A DNA stretch of 64,000 nt from Lentisphaera profundi (lineage in GTDB: Bacteria; Verrucomicrobiota; Lentisphaeria; Lentisphaerales; Lentisphaeraceae). The notes beneath the pieces were generated by a model. The model ran no database searches and had not been told where the DNA came from. It worked only from the letters and a program-made list of their open reading frames with translations. The stretch spans positions 1,922,001 through 1,986,000 of the forward strand of contig NZ_CP117811.1 of assembly GCF_028728065.1 (NCBI RefSeq), in the 5' to 3' direction. The translations under genes were made by a program, and so were the position numbers. This document shows, piece by piece, positions 8,677-17,296 of the stretch. Each line of letters begins with the position of its first letter. Within the stretch, counting starts at the first letter, position 1.

Positions 8677-10035
8677 TTAATTAAATTTCATCCATTCACG
8701 TAAACGCATTTCTTTTTCTGAGTCTTTGAGATAATCATTTTTACGAAAGTCCGCGCTTTTGTGAGTCCTAATCCATTTATTCAGTGATTGATTCATTTCT
8801 TGAACGCGGCTTTTTGCGGACTCCGCAAGATTGACTTGCTCACCTGGATCAAGCTCCAAATCGAAGAGCCAAAATTTAGGTCCCTTTGAGAAATCGACCC
8901 GAATTAATTTATAATTTGACCTTCTCATTGCATAGATTTCTTGACTCGCCCAAAAGAGATCACGCTCAGTAAAGTCATTTTTTTGAATGATTGGACTCAA
9001 AATATCTTTGCCATCTAAGTCTAATACTTGCTCACCTGCCATGGCTAAAATCGAGGGTGCTATATCAAGAGAACTAATGGGATGATTCATCTTAATTCCT
9101 GAACTTAGTTTACCCGGCCATACGATAGCCGTGGGCACTCGAATACCACCTTCGGACAAACCCCCTTTCCCACCTCGTAAAACACCATTATCACTAAAAT
9201 TATTGTAGGCACCACCATTATCATTCAAAAACCACAAGAGAGTATTTTCCTCTAAATCCATATCCTTCAAAGCCTGACGAAGACGACCTACGTTATCATC
9301 CATTGACTTTGTCATAGCTGCTAAAATTTTGCGATTTGTATCTTTAATATCCTCGAAAACCTTCAAGTCTTGCTCTTTGGCATGCATCGGATAATGCACT
9401 GCACTAAAAGCGAGATAGATAAGAAATTCTTCCTCTTTATTTTTTGAGATAAAGGAGATCGCATCACTTGTTAAGGCATCGGACATATAGAAATCATCCG
9501 CTTCTTCTAAATACTCACCATTGCGCTCCATGCGGTAAGCCAGGGTAGATTTATCTGGCTCTTCCAAGGAAAAATAAGAACGATGTCCTGCTGCGAAACC
9601 ATAAAAGTAATCAAAGCCGCGCTGATTGGGATGATAACGTTTTTCATGTCCCAAATGCCACTTGCCAAAAGCGGCTGTTTTGTAACCCGCGTTTTTCATA
9701 TAATCCGCCAAAGTCTTTTGCGATGTGCGCAAACCAAATGAGTGATTATAATTGTGGGGAAGATTAAGGTGGAAGCCAAGTTTTTGCTGATACTTGCCCG
9801 TGATCAACCCCGCGCGACTTGGTGCACACATACAAGCGGTCACATAAGCATTAGAAAATTGAATACCTTCAGATACCATCTCATCTATATGAGGAGTTTT
9901 AAACTCTGTACTTCCCATATAACCAAAGTCTCCATAACCTGCGTCATCTGATAAAATAATAATGATATTTGGGCGCTCTCCTTTTGCGAAAAACGCAAAA
10001 GTAAAAGCTAGAACTATGTAAAATATATTTTTCAT
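8677..10035 (-). CDS. Secreted family S1 formylglycine sulfatase
   Basis: An arylsulfatase-type protein of 452 residues from ATG 10035, chosen because AGGTG lies five bases upstream and it gives a clean signal peptide (MKNIFYIVLAFTFAFFAKG); the in-frame ATG at 10074 adds 13 residues that spoil it. Metal-binding ILSDDAGYGDFGYMG and the activation motif CAPSR (in TACMCAPSRAGLITGKYQ) are present, so the Cys can become formylglycine. Later motifs include GKWHLGH and FLNDNGG. Within the operon it should strip sulfate from a uronate-containing glycan; the sulfate position cannot be read from sequence. Confidence 0.92.
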   Translation of the reverse strand: MKNIFYIVLAFTFAFFAKGERPNIIIILSDDAGYGDFGYMGSTEFKTPHIDEMVSEGIQFSNAYVTACMCAPSRAGLITGKYQQKLGFHLNLPHNYNHSFGLRTSQKTLADYMKNAGYKTAAFGKWHLGHEKRYHPNQRGFDYFYGFAAGHRSYFSLEEPDKSTLAYRMERNGEYLEEADDFYMSDALTSDAISFISKNKEEEFLIYLAFSAVHYPMHAKEQDLKVFEDIKDTNRKILAAMTKSMDDNVGRLRQALKDMDLEENTLLWFLNDNGGAYNNFSDNGVLRGGKGGLSEGGIRVPTAIVWPGKLSSGIKMNHPISSLDIAPSILAMAGEQVLDLDGKDILSPIIQKNDFTERDLFWASQEIYAMRRSNYKLIRVDFSKGPKFWLFDLELDPGEQVNLAESAKSRVQEMNQSLNKWIRTHKSADFRKNDYLKDSEKEMRLREWMKFN

Positions 10036-10101
10036 TTGATCACCTAAATTCATTACATTCATAAAACTCATCAAGTTATGGAAACATTAGTCATTGCTAA
10101 T

Positions 10102-10863
10102 CTATCTTGAGAGCCAACCGCCATCTACTGCAATTGTGTAACCTTGGAGGTATGAAGCCGCTTCAGAAGCTAAAAAGACACAAGCTCCTTGGAGATCCTC
10201 AACTTTTCCCCAACGTCCCGCTGGAATCCTTTCTAGAATTTGGCGATTGCGGTCGGGGTCAGCCTGTAAAGCAGCCGTATTATCTGTCGCCATATAACCC
10301 GGTGCAATTGCATTGACATTAATATTTTTATCCGCGAGTTCATTTGCCATAAGGCGAGTGAGACCTAGAACTGCAGATTTTGAAGCCGTGTAGGAAGGAA
10401 CGCGAATTCCACCTTGGAAGGAAAGCATGGAAGCCACATTAATAATTTTTCCTCCCTCGCCTTGTTTCACCATTTGGTTTGAAGCTGCCTGAGAAAGAAA
10501 AAAGAGCGTTTTTTGGTTGACGTTGATAACGTCATCCCAGTCTTTTTCAGTAAACTCTGCAATTGCGGCTCGGCGAATAATACCGGCATTATTTACCAAG
10601 ATATCTAAACGTCCTAATTCATTTACTGTACGTTCAATAATCTCGGGGATGCAATCTTGAGAACTTAGATCAGCAGTAATGATAATGGCTTTACGCCCTA
10701 GAGCTTCAATTTTTGCCTTACTTTCTTCCATTGATCCACGTGCCACTAAAGCGACATCTGCTCCCGCTTCTGCTAAACCAATTGCCATTGCCTGACCAAG
10801 TCCCTTTGACGCACCTGTAACGAGGGCCACTTTTCCATCCAGTTTAAATTTATCTAAGATCAT
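10102..10863 (-). CDS. kduD: 2-dehydro-3-deoxy-D-gluconate 5-dehydrogenase KduD (SDR family)
   Basis: A 253-residue short-chain dehydrogenase that interconverts 2,5-diketo-3-deoxygluconate and KDG with NAD(P)H. It has the nucleotide-binding TGASKGLGQAMA, NNAGI, the catalytic Ser in NVASMLSFQGG and YTASK. The ending VDGGWLSR matches KduD proteins. It starts nine bases after kduI and so follows it in the pathway as well as on the DNA. SDRs are easily confused, but the kduI partner makes the assignment firm. Confidence 0.92.
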   Translation of the reverse strand: MILDKFKLDGKVALVTGASKGLGQAMAIGLAEAGADVALVARGSMEESKAKIEALGRKAIIITADLSSQDCIPEIIERTVNELGRLDILVNNAGIIRRAAIAEFTEKDWDDVINVNQKTLFFLSQAASNQMVKQGEGGKIINVASMLSFQGGIRVPSYTASKSAVLGLTRLMANELADKNINVNAIAPGYMATDNTAALQADPDRNRQILERIPAGRWGKVEDLQGACVFLASEAASYLQGYTIAVDGGWLSR

Positions 10864-10872
10864 CTGCTGTTC

Positions 10873-11706
10873 CTATTTAAGTTCTTTAACTTCGATGTGG
10901 TCCATATCAGTAAACTCCTGATTTTCGCCACCCATGGCCCAGACAAAACTATAAGCACAAGTTCCCGCACCGGAATGCAATGACCAACTAGGAGAAACCA
11001 CTGATTCTTTATCACGAGTAATGATGTGACGCGTTTCCTCTGCACTACCCATCATGTGAAAGACTGCTGAATCTTCGTTTAGGTTAAAATAAGTGTAGAC
11101 TTCTGAACGACGTTCATGCGTGTGAGGTTTCATTGTATTCCATACTGACCCAGCTTCGAGGATTGTTACACCCATCACAAGTTGGCAACTCTTAATTCCG
11201 CCATTTGCATGTATGTATTGATAGATCGTACGATGATTTGAGTCTTCGAGTGAACCCATATTAACAGGGTTTGCATCTGCTTGAGTCGCCAGTGTGGTGG
11301 GATACTCCCTATGTGCTGGATAACTCACGAGGTGAAAGTAAGCTGGATCTTGTGGGTCCATACTTTCGAAAGTCACTTCTTTACTTCCGCGCCCAATATA
11401 AAGACAATCCACATTATTCATTTCATATTTCACTCCGTCTACAGTCACTAATCCCTGCTTACCAAGGTTAATAATTCCCGCTTCGCGACGTTGGCAAAAG
11501 TAGTCGCTTGCCAATTCTTTTCCCGCTTCAAGATTAAGAGGAGCTAACGTTGGCAAAAATCCACCGACTACCGTTCTATCCACTTCACAATAAACTAATT
11601 CAGATTGTCCAGACTGAAACATATTATCTAGCAAAAAAGTGCTGCGTAATTCTTCTGTACACATGCGTTTATATTCGTTGATACCAACTGTATATCTCGA
11701 TTTCAT
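10873..11706 (-). CDS. kduI: 5-dehydro-4-deoxy-D-glucuronate isomerase KduI
   Basis: A 277-residue cupin isomerase converting the unsaturated-uronate product DKI to DKII. The N-terminus MKSRYTVGINEYKRMCTEEL is family-typical. Metal ligands are visible in MKPHTHERRSEVYTYF (two His and Glu) and in the SWSLHSGAGTCAYSF segment (His). The length equals the E. coli enzyme. It is separated from the upstream GH88/105 gene by about 100 bases with two hairpins, and followed directly by kduD. Confidence 0.95.
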   Translation of the reverse strand: MKSRYTVGINEYKRMCTEELRSTFLLDNMFQSGQSELVYCEVDRTVVGGFLPTLAPLNLEAGKELASDYFCQRREAGIINLGKQGLVTVDGVKYEMNNVDCLYIGRGSKEVTFESMDPQDPAYFHLVSYPAHREYPTTLATQADANPVNMGSLEDSNHRTIYQYIHANGGIKSCQLVMGVTILEAGSVWNTMKPHTHERRSEVYTYFNLNEDSAVFHMMGSAEETRHIITRDKESVVSPSWSLHSGAGTCAYSFVWAMGGENQEFTDMDHIEVKELK

Positions 11707-11741
11707 TTTATTTTCCTTGTTTATTTTAAAGTATTTTTATA

Positions 11742-11787
11742 AGGGACTCTGTCCCTCATGCACCCTGCAAGGACTTGCCAGTCCTTG
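11742..11787. repeat. Two intercistronic hairpins between hydrolase and kduI
   Basis: Two perfect inverted repeats sit in the 100-base gap: agggac-tct-gtccct (11742-11756) and caaggact-tgcc-agtccttg (11768-11787). Neither is followed by a T run in the direction of transcription (minus). They look more like mRNA-processing or stability elements, or a small palindromic repeat, than a terminator. Confidence 0.6.
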
Positions 11788-11807
11788 ACCAGGCGATCAA
11801 TTTCTCC

Positions 11808-13043
11808 CTACTCTCCTAAAACTTTATAAACTTCACTACCCGCAAGTAAGAAAGCACCGACACCGTAGACTTCCGTATCACCTGCTTGCACTTGTTTAGG
11901 ATCTTTACCTATGGCTTGAACCCAGCCGACTTTTCCATTTTTATCAACACTTCGCATCAGGGCATTAATGGATCTCTTCACTACTGGCAGATAAACTCTC
12001 TTATCGAGGTAGCCATTATTAATTCCCCAGGCAAGTGCGTAGCAAAAGAAACCCGTACCAGAAGTTTCGCCTCCTGGGAAACTTGTCGGGTCAAGTAAAC
12101 TCGCACGCCAGAAACCATCATCTTGCTGAATTGAACTGATTTTTGCTGACATTTCTTTAAAAAGCTGAATATATTGAGGACGAGTGGGATAATCCTTTGG
12201 CATCACTTCGAGAACGCGAACGAGTCCTCCCATCACCCAACCATTGCCACGACTCCAAAAGACTTTGGCACCATTAGCTTCTTTCTTTGACAAATATGAG
12301 GCATCTCGATAGAATAGCATTTCTTTTTTATCATAAAGAAGATCGTAAGCTTTCCACCATTTGCGATCCATGAAATCTAAGTACTTTTTGTTTCCGGTGA
12401 CATCGTATATTTTTGCAAAAGCCGGGGGTCCCATAAAAAGAGAATCACACCAAGACCATTCGCCACTCCAACAAACGGCTAAGTGATCCGTCATGTCGAC
12501 ATCAAGGTTTTCATCTACCAGTGCAAGAAAAGCTTTATTTGTCTGGTCTAGATACTGATTCTTCTTATCAATTTTTGCGAGATCCGCATAAACTTGAATG
12601 ATGGTGTGATTATCTGCAAAACTAGTGGTCTTTTTTCCCGCATGTTCCATGATATCAATAATGTTTTTATCATTACTTTCTTGGAACTTAGCATACTCAC
12701 TACGGTACCATTGTAAATCGTGCTTATCTCCGGGAGTCTGATCACCTATAGTCCAGTCCAACCCTTCGCCAACACTGCGAAGCTGCTTGAGTAATTCGGG
12801 ATTTTGTGAAACCTTATAGAGTTCCATACTTCCCGCAAACCAAGTCGCATTGGTCCAATCCCAGTCAGCTCTTTGACCTCCTTTTGTTAAACTCCGATTT
12901 TCCCACATCCAATCATGAGATTTTTGCATGCTTTCAGCTAGCTCTTGCCTCATATCGTCATTAGTTTTTACTACTTTTTGAGCACAGGAGATGCTCACAA
13001 AAGTGATAAGTAGAAAGGATAGAATTTGATGTTTTTTCAACAT
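11808..13043 (-). CDS. Glycoside hydrolase family 88/105, unsaturated uronyl hydrolase
   Basis: A protein with an (alpha/alpha)6-barrel pattern. Recognisable blocks are DNHTIIQVYADL, WCDSLFMGPP, FWSRGNGWVMGG and GGETSGTGFFCYALAWG. These enzymes hydrate the double bond left at the non-reducing end by polysaccharide lyases and release DKI, the KduI substrate. Start 13043 is preferred over the ATG at 13055 because GAGG lies six bases upstream and the signal (MLKKHQILSFLLITFVSISCAQ, possible lipobox) begins cleanly. Family 105 seems likelier than 88; the glycan is not determined. Confidence 0.9.
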   Translation of the reverse strand: MLKKHQILSFLLITFVSISCAQKVVKTNDDMRQELAESMQKSHDWMWENRSLTKGGQRADWDWTNATWFAGSMELYKVSQNPELLKQLRSVGEGLDWTIGDQTPGDKHDLQWYRSEYAKFQESNDKNIIDIMEHAGKKTTSFADNHTIIQVYADLAKIDKKNQYLDQTNKAFLALVDENLDVDMTDHLAVCWSGEWSWCDSLFMGPPAFAKIYDVTGNKKYLDFMDRKWWKAYDLLYDKKEMLFYRDASYLSKKEANGAKVFWSRGNGWVMGGLVRVLEVMPKDYPTRPQYIQLFKEMSAKISSIQQDDGFWRASLLDPTSFPGGETSGTGFFCYALAWGINNGYLDKRVYLPVVKRSINALMRSVDKNGKVGWVQAIGKDPKQVQAGDTEVYGVGAFLLAGSEVYKVLGE

Positions 13044-13054
13044 AAAGAACCTCA

Positions 13055-14389
13055 TTAATTAAATTGACCAAAGACTTTAGGAAGCCATAGGGATAAAGTT
13101 GGGAAAAAAGTAATAAACAAAAGAGACACCACCATAGCAAGGAAAAAAGGAATCATCGGACGAGTGACTTTTGAAATGCTACTTTTTCCTACTCCACAAC
13201 CGACAAACAAGCAAGTCCCTACTGGTGGAGTACAAAGGCCTATACTTAAATTGGCAACCATAATAATCCCAAAATGAATGGGAATCCAAGTACTTGCTGG
13301 CACTCCCATTAGTTCCGCATTACCGCTAATTTTAATAAAGACAGGGAGTAAAATTGGAGTGAAAATGAGTACGGCGGGAGTCATATCCATGAAAGTCCCC
13401 ACTACTAATAAAAGTAAATTAATAATAATAAATAAAACCCAAGGATTATCTGAAACTCCCAACAAGGCTTTGCTCACATTTTGTGGAATTTCTTGATAAG
13501 CCATAAGCCAAGACATACCCATTGAAGCACCCACTAAAAGCATAACTACTGCAGTGGTGATTCCCGAATCACGAAGTATTCCGGGAAGCTCCTTTAGCTT
13601 CACTTCTTTGTACATAACAACAGCCTGAATCAAAGCATAGACCACTGCAATAGCAGCCGCTTCGGTCGCAGTAAAAAAACCACTGAGAATCCCACCCAAA
13701 ACTATTACAATAAGCATTAAGCTCATAAAGGCTTCTCGAAAGGCTTTAAAGACTTGTGCTAAAGTCGCGCGTTCGCCCCCTGCATAGCCACGTTTTTTTG
13801 CGATAAACCCTGCTGTTAACATCAAACACAGACCACAAATAATCCCTGGAATTACCCCTGCTAGAAACATTGCTCCTACAGACACACCACCAGATACTAA
13901 ACAATAAACAATCATTATATTACTCGGAGGAATCATCATGCCCGTAGTTGCTGCAGTCGTAGTCAAGGCCACTGAATACTCACGGTCATAGCCTTTCTCT
14001 TCCATAGAGGGAATCATAAAGCCTCCGATGGAGGATACCGCTGCTACTGCTGAACCAGAAATAGCTCCAAAAAACATACAGGAAATAACGTTGACATAAG
14101 CTAAGCCACCCGGGAGGGCACCTACTAAAGTTGCGGCAAAATTAATTAAACGTCTAGCGATACCTCCTCGACCCATCAAGTTACCCGCTAAAATAAAGAA
14201 CGGAATAGCAAGCAAGGCAAAGCTATTAACTCCTGATGCCATGCGAAAAGAGACGATCGTTTCGGCAGGCATTCCTCCTAAATAAGCTAAGGTCGCAAAG
14301 CTAGCTAGCGCAATCGATACGGCTACAGGAACATTACTAATTAAAAGAACGCCAAAAACTGCGATGAGAATAAGGATAGAAGTATCCAT
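13055..14389 (-). CDS. dctM: TRAP transporter large permease, DctM
   Basis: A 444-residue inner-membrane protein with about a dozen hydrophobic segments. It has the DctM-like LAIPFFILAGNLMGRGGIAR block near residue 57, AAVSSIGGFMIPSMEEKGYD, the PPSN turn (GMMIPPSNIMIVY) and a second GLCTPPVGTCLFVGCGV repeat. It is the ion-coupled channel of a TRAP carboxylate importer. It is joined to dctQ by TAATG and overlaps or abuts the GH88/105 gene, so it belongs to the same transcript. Confidence 0.95.
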   Translation of the reverse strand: MDTSILILIAVFGVLLISNVPVAVSIALASFATLAYLGGMPAETIVSFRMASGVNSFALLAIPFFILAGNLMGRGGIARRLINFAATLVGALPGGLAYVNVISCMFFGAISGSAVAAVSSIGGFMIPSMEEKGYDREYSVALTTTAATTGMMIPPSNIMIVYCLVSGGVSVGAMFLAGVIPGIICGLCLMLTAGFIAKKRGYAGGERATLAQVFKAFREAFMSLMLIVIVLGGILSGFFTATEAAAIAVVYALIQAVVMYKEVKLKELPGILRDSGITTAVVMLLVGASMGMSWLMAYQEIPQNVSKALLGVSDNPWVLFIIINLLLLVVGTFMDMTPAVLIFTPILLPVFIKISGNAELMGVPASTWIPIHFGIIMVANLSIGLCTPPVGTCLFVGCGVGKSSISKVTRPMIPFFLAMVVSLLFITFFPTLSLWLPKVFGQFN

Positions 14390-14886
14390 TACTGAGCCTC
14401 CTTCATTGCATTGACCTTTTCTAGAATAGTCTCCAATGCGACTAAGCTGATGAATAAACCGGATATCGGCAATGCGGTATAGATGTAAGCCATTGGAATT
14501 CCCATTGCGGAAGACAATTGATCAAAACGCAGTGTCAGTGTCACTAATTTTGCTCCTCCGAATAGAAGTAAATATGAACCAAAAAAAGCAATGCATATTT
14601 GCCCAAATATATCGAGCCACAATCGTTTATTCCCCTTTAGTTTGCCTGCAAAATAATCGATACCCAAGTGAGCATTTTTTGCAAAAGCTAAACTTCCGCC
14701 AAGCAAAGTTATCCACACTAATAAAAACTGTGCTAATTCGGAGCAAATTGCCGTTCCACCTAAATTTAATGATCTCGCAAGAATTTGATATAAGACCACA
14801 ATTACAAGCATTGCCATCATCGTTATAAGTAAGAGATCCAAAACCTTCATCAGCCCATCTTTACATGTTTTTAGTTTACTTAACAT
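14389..14886 (-). CDS. dctQ: TRAP transporter small permease, DctQ
   Basis: A 165-residue protein with four hydrophobic helices (about residues 18-38, 51-67, 88-108 and 131-151) and the DctQ signature region TAICSELAQFLLVWITLLGG followed by KNAHLGIDYF. It overlaps dctP by 11 bases and dctM by one base. It partners DctM in the membrane. Confidence 0.93.
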   Translation of the reverse strand: MLSKLKTCKDGLMKVLDLLLITMMAMLVIVVLYQILARSLNLGGTAICSELAQFLLVWITLLGGSLAFAKNAHLGIDYFAGKLKGNKRLWLDIFGQICIAFFGSYLLLFGGAKLVTLTLRFDQLSSAMGIPMAYIYTALPISGLFISLVALETILEKVNAMKEAQ

Positions 14887-15862
14887 GAGATGACTCCATG
14901 ACTTTGATCTTCTTTAAATGATTTTTAATTATAGGGTTTTTCACTTGCGATAAAAGTTCCTTACAATTTTCAGAAAAGGGCTCTTTTTGAGGGTATAAAA
15001 CTGTCACCCCATATTTTTTCACTTGTTCCAAGGCCCTTGTGGTTTCTTCTTGCCATAACTTACGTTGTAGCTCTCGTGATTCATCTGCCGCTTGTTGCAC
15101 GATCTCTTGTTCTTCCACAGTGAGTTTTTCCCAATTGACCTGACTCATCACCAGCATATCTGGAATACGCGAATGTTCATTGAGAGAATAAAACTTACAG
15201 ACTTCATAATGTCGTGAAGTGACAAATGAAGGCGGATTATTTTCTCCCCCCACGACAACTCGCTGTTGAAGTGCTGAATATAATTCACCATAGGGAATAG
15301 ACTGAGCCTGTGCTCCTAGAGCATTAATTGCATCTTGGCAATTGCGACTGCCCATCACTCGAATTTTCATCCCTTCCAGATCATCGGGACTTGTGACCAT
15401 TTTATCTAAAGTATAAAAGCTTCGCGCACCAGCATCATAATAAGTTAAACCACGAAGCCCTACTCTTTTACCTGCCTGCAGTAAGTCACTGCCACTTTCA
15501 CTCTCAAGAAACCCCCAGTAATGCTCACTATTTTTAAATACATAGGGCAAGGTGAAAATCCCGATTTCTTCAACGAAGTTCTCCATTGCTGCGGCAGAAA
15601 CTTTGGTCATATCTATTCCACCAAGTTGAACCAAAGCCACGGTATCCGACTCTTTACCTAATTGGCCACCTGCAAAAATTTTCAGTTCCATTTTACCTTC
15701 TGATTTAAGGGCAATCGTTTCAGCCATGTGCAACATCGCTTTATGGACGACATGATTCTCTGGTAAGGTATGCGCTAAACGCAAAACTTTTTTCTTCGAG
15801 CTTAACTGATTATCGCAGCCTATCAGTAATAAAGCAAAAATGATCACTCTTATGTAGCTCAT
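14876..15862 (-). CDS. dctP: TRAP transporter solute-binding lipoprotein, DctP family
   Basis: A 328-residue extracytoplasmic binding protein with a lipoprotein signal (MSYIRVIIFALLLIGC). Family features are RLAHTLPENHVVHKAM, the FAGGQLGKE turn, LEGMKIRVMGSRNCQDAI (the Arg binds the ligand carboxylate in this family) and SIPYGELYSALQQRVV. Linkage to kduI/kduD and a uronyl hydrolase suggests a uronate or unsaturated oligouronate ligand, which is inference. It is the first gene after the promoter and operator at 15977-16038. Confidence 0.93.
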   Translation of the reverse strand: MSYIRVIIFALLLIGCDNQLSSKKKVLRLAHTLPENHVVHKAMLHMAETIALKSEGKMELKIFAGGQLGKESDTVALVQLGGIDMTKVSAAAMENFVEEIGIFTLPYVFKNSEHYWGFLESESGSDLLQAGKRVGLRGLTYYDAGARSFYTLDKMVTSPDDLEGMKIRVMGSRNCQDAINALGAQAQSIPYGELYSALQQRVVVGGENNPPSFVTSRHYEVCKFYSLNEHSRIPDMLVMSQVNWEKLTVEEQEIVQQAADESRELQRKLWQEETTRALEQVKKYGVTVLYPQKEPFSENCKELLSQVKNPIIKNHLKKIKVMESSHVK

Positions 15863-15976
15863 ATAATTCCCTATCTCGTTTCAGTCTACTGGAAAACATT
15901 TTCGGCATGCGCCTACTCTAAACTTTGCTGCATACACAAGCAAATCTACTCTTAGATGTTTTCAGTTTTCTTGTTC

Positions 15977-16012
15977 AATATTAAAAATGCCATCGTTGGC
16001 ATTTTTAATATT
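15977..16012. promoter_or_regulatory. Perfect 16-bp inverted repeat, probable repressor operator
   Basis: Left arm aatattaaaaatgcca (15977-15992), 4-base centre tcgt, right arm tggcatttttaatatt (15997-16012): all 16 positions pair. It overlaps the last three bases of the -10 box of the minus-strand promoter and covers the predicted start site, the classic position for a repressor. The central CG step resembles LacI-family operators, but a GntR-type regulator is also possible. No regulator gene lies next to it. It is unlikely to be a terminator because it sits at the 5' end of the operon. Confidence 0.75.
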
Positions 16013-16038
16013 ATAATGATAGAGTCACATAAAGTCAA
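16010..16038 (-). promoter_or_regulatory. Sigma-70 type promoter of the uronate (dctP-kdu) operon
   Basis: Read on the minus strand: TTGACT at 16038-16033, a 17-base spacer, and TATAAT at 16015-16010. The -35 differs from consensus only in the last base and the -10 is perfect. Transcription would begin near 16003 and leave a leader of about 140 bases before dctP. Confidence 0.75.
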
Positions 16039-16070
16039 GCACTAATTAGAAATTAAAATTACACAGTTAC

Positions 16071-16228
16071 CTGAATCAGTGAGCTACATTAAGTTAATCA
16101 TCTTGGTCTTTCACCTTCATTGACTTACAACTTTTTTCAAAAGACCTACGGGTATTCCTGCAAAAAGTTGTAAAGTTCTGAAAATAAAATCCCTCCGAGA
16201 TTATTCTAAAGCCAGTTCACGGATTCAG
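16071..16228. repeat. MITE-like element with terminal inverted repeats, copy 1
   Basis: A 158-base non-coding block bounded by ctgaatcagtgagct (16071-16085) and agttcacggattcag (16214-16228), which are inverted repeats matching at 13 of 15 positions. Inside, tacaacttttt (16126-16136) and aaaaagttgta (16162-16172) form a second perfect inverted repeat. A diverged copy in the opposite orientation occurs at 61923-62071. No ORF is inside, so it would be non-autonomous or a structured RNA or DNA element. Confidence 0.65.
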
Positions 16229-16295
16229 GACTTAGTAATTGGAAGTATCCACGATCTCGACTAAGCTTGAACAAATCACAAGTCAAAGGTATTGA

Positions 16296-17237
16296 TTGAA
16301 AACGACAAATAGATTCAAACCAGGTAGCTCTTCTTATCTCTTTATTTTAGCTATTTGTTGCACGGCAGCATGGGGATCCGCCTTTCCTACTATTCGTTTA
16401 GCTAGGCTAGAATTACCCGATACATCTCTCCGCCACCTTTGGGCCTTTGCAGGAATGCGCTTTACACTTGCAGGAATCATTATCCTTTATCTTTACCGAC
16501 ATCGTGTTCAATGGTCTAAATTCAAAGAAAATTTCCCCTTGATGTTTATGGGGATCTTTTTCCAAATCGCGCTTCACTATGCTCTATTTTACGCGAGTTT
16601 TCGCCATGCTCCCGCTTATTTAATTGCTATTGCCGCAAGTACAGGAACCCTGTGGTGGACAATCATCACCCCCTTGGTTGATAAGAGTGAGAAATTTCAT
16701 CTTCGACAAATTCTTTTACTCAGCATCGGAATCATGGGTGTCGCATTAGCCACATATAAAGAAGGCTTCTCTTTTCAATCTCTCCTACAAGGAGAACTTT
16801 CTGGCCTTTTATTAACCACATTGGCCACACTAAGTAGCACCATTGGCTTATTAATTATCCGACCTTTAAAAAAACGAGGCGTTAATCCAAACTTCTATAA
16901 TGGTAGCTCACTCTTTTTTGGTGGATTAGTTCTTCTTGCACTAAGTTTCCCTGCTTTGATAGAAATTATTTCCAACATGAATCAAAAACTTTTTCTACTC
17001 ACCATTTACTTAGCCTGTGTCTCGGCTTTTGGTTTTAATTTGTGGTTTCATCTCATCACAATTTATCAAGTATCGCGCCTCGCTTCATACAGGCTACTCA
17101 TTAGCTTTTTTGGCGTAAGCGAATCCCTTATCTTTCTTCCAGAAGAAAAGCCAGGCCCCTTCCTTATCATGGGTGGGATATTGATTTTTCTATCTATTTA
17201 CCTTATGGAAAAACAGAGAAATATCCTAAGTCATTAA
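16296..17237 (+). CDS. EamA/DMT family transporter
   Basis: A 313-residue drug/metabolite transporter-type membrane protein with about ten helices in two EamA repeats; the first starts at FILAICCTAAWGSAFPTIRL. The start is TTG at 16296, supported by AAAGGT five bases upstream; no nearby ATG would keep the first helix. It is probably a single gene, between the TIR element and a strong terminator. The substrate cannot be predicted. Confidence 0.85.
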   Translation: MKTTNRFKPGSSSYLFILAICCTAAWGSAFPTIRLARLELPDTSLRHLWAFAGMRFTLAGIIILYLYRHRVQWSKFKENFPLMFMGIFFQIALHYALFYASFRHAPAYLIAIAASTGTLWWTIITPLVDKSEKFHLRQILLLSIGIMGVALATYKEGFSFQSLLQGELSGLLLTTLATLSSTIGLLIIRPLKKRGVNPNFYNGSSLFFGGLVLLALSFPALIEIISNMNQKLFLLTIYLACVSAFGFNLWFHLITIYQVSRLASYRLLISFFGVSESLIFLPEEKPGPFLIMGGILIFLSIYLMEKQRNILSH

Positions 17238-17245
17238 AGCTATAC

Positions 17246-17274
17246 AAAAAAAGCGCCCGAAGGCGCTTTTTTTT
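17246..17274. terminator. Bidirectional intrinsic terminator
   Basis: aagcgcc-cgaa-ggcgctt stem (17251-17268), flanked by a run of A on the left and of T on the right. It can therefore end both the EamA transcript (+) and the convergent pyruvate carboxylase transcript (-). Confidence 0.9.
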
Positions 17275-17296
17275 GTAAAACATGATCTACTGTGGT

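Noticed and set aside
8677-10035. Assignment of the sulfatase to a named glycan such as ulvan or heparan
   Set aside because: Subfamily-specific residues cannot be judged by eye; only the class is supported.
15977-16012. Terminator for the upstream side
   Set aside because: It is at the 5' end of the minus operon, overlaps a -10 box and lacks a clean T run.
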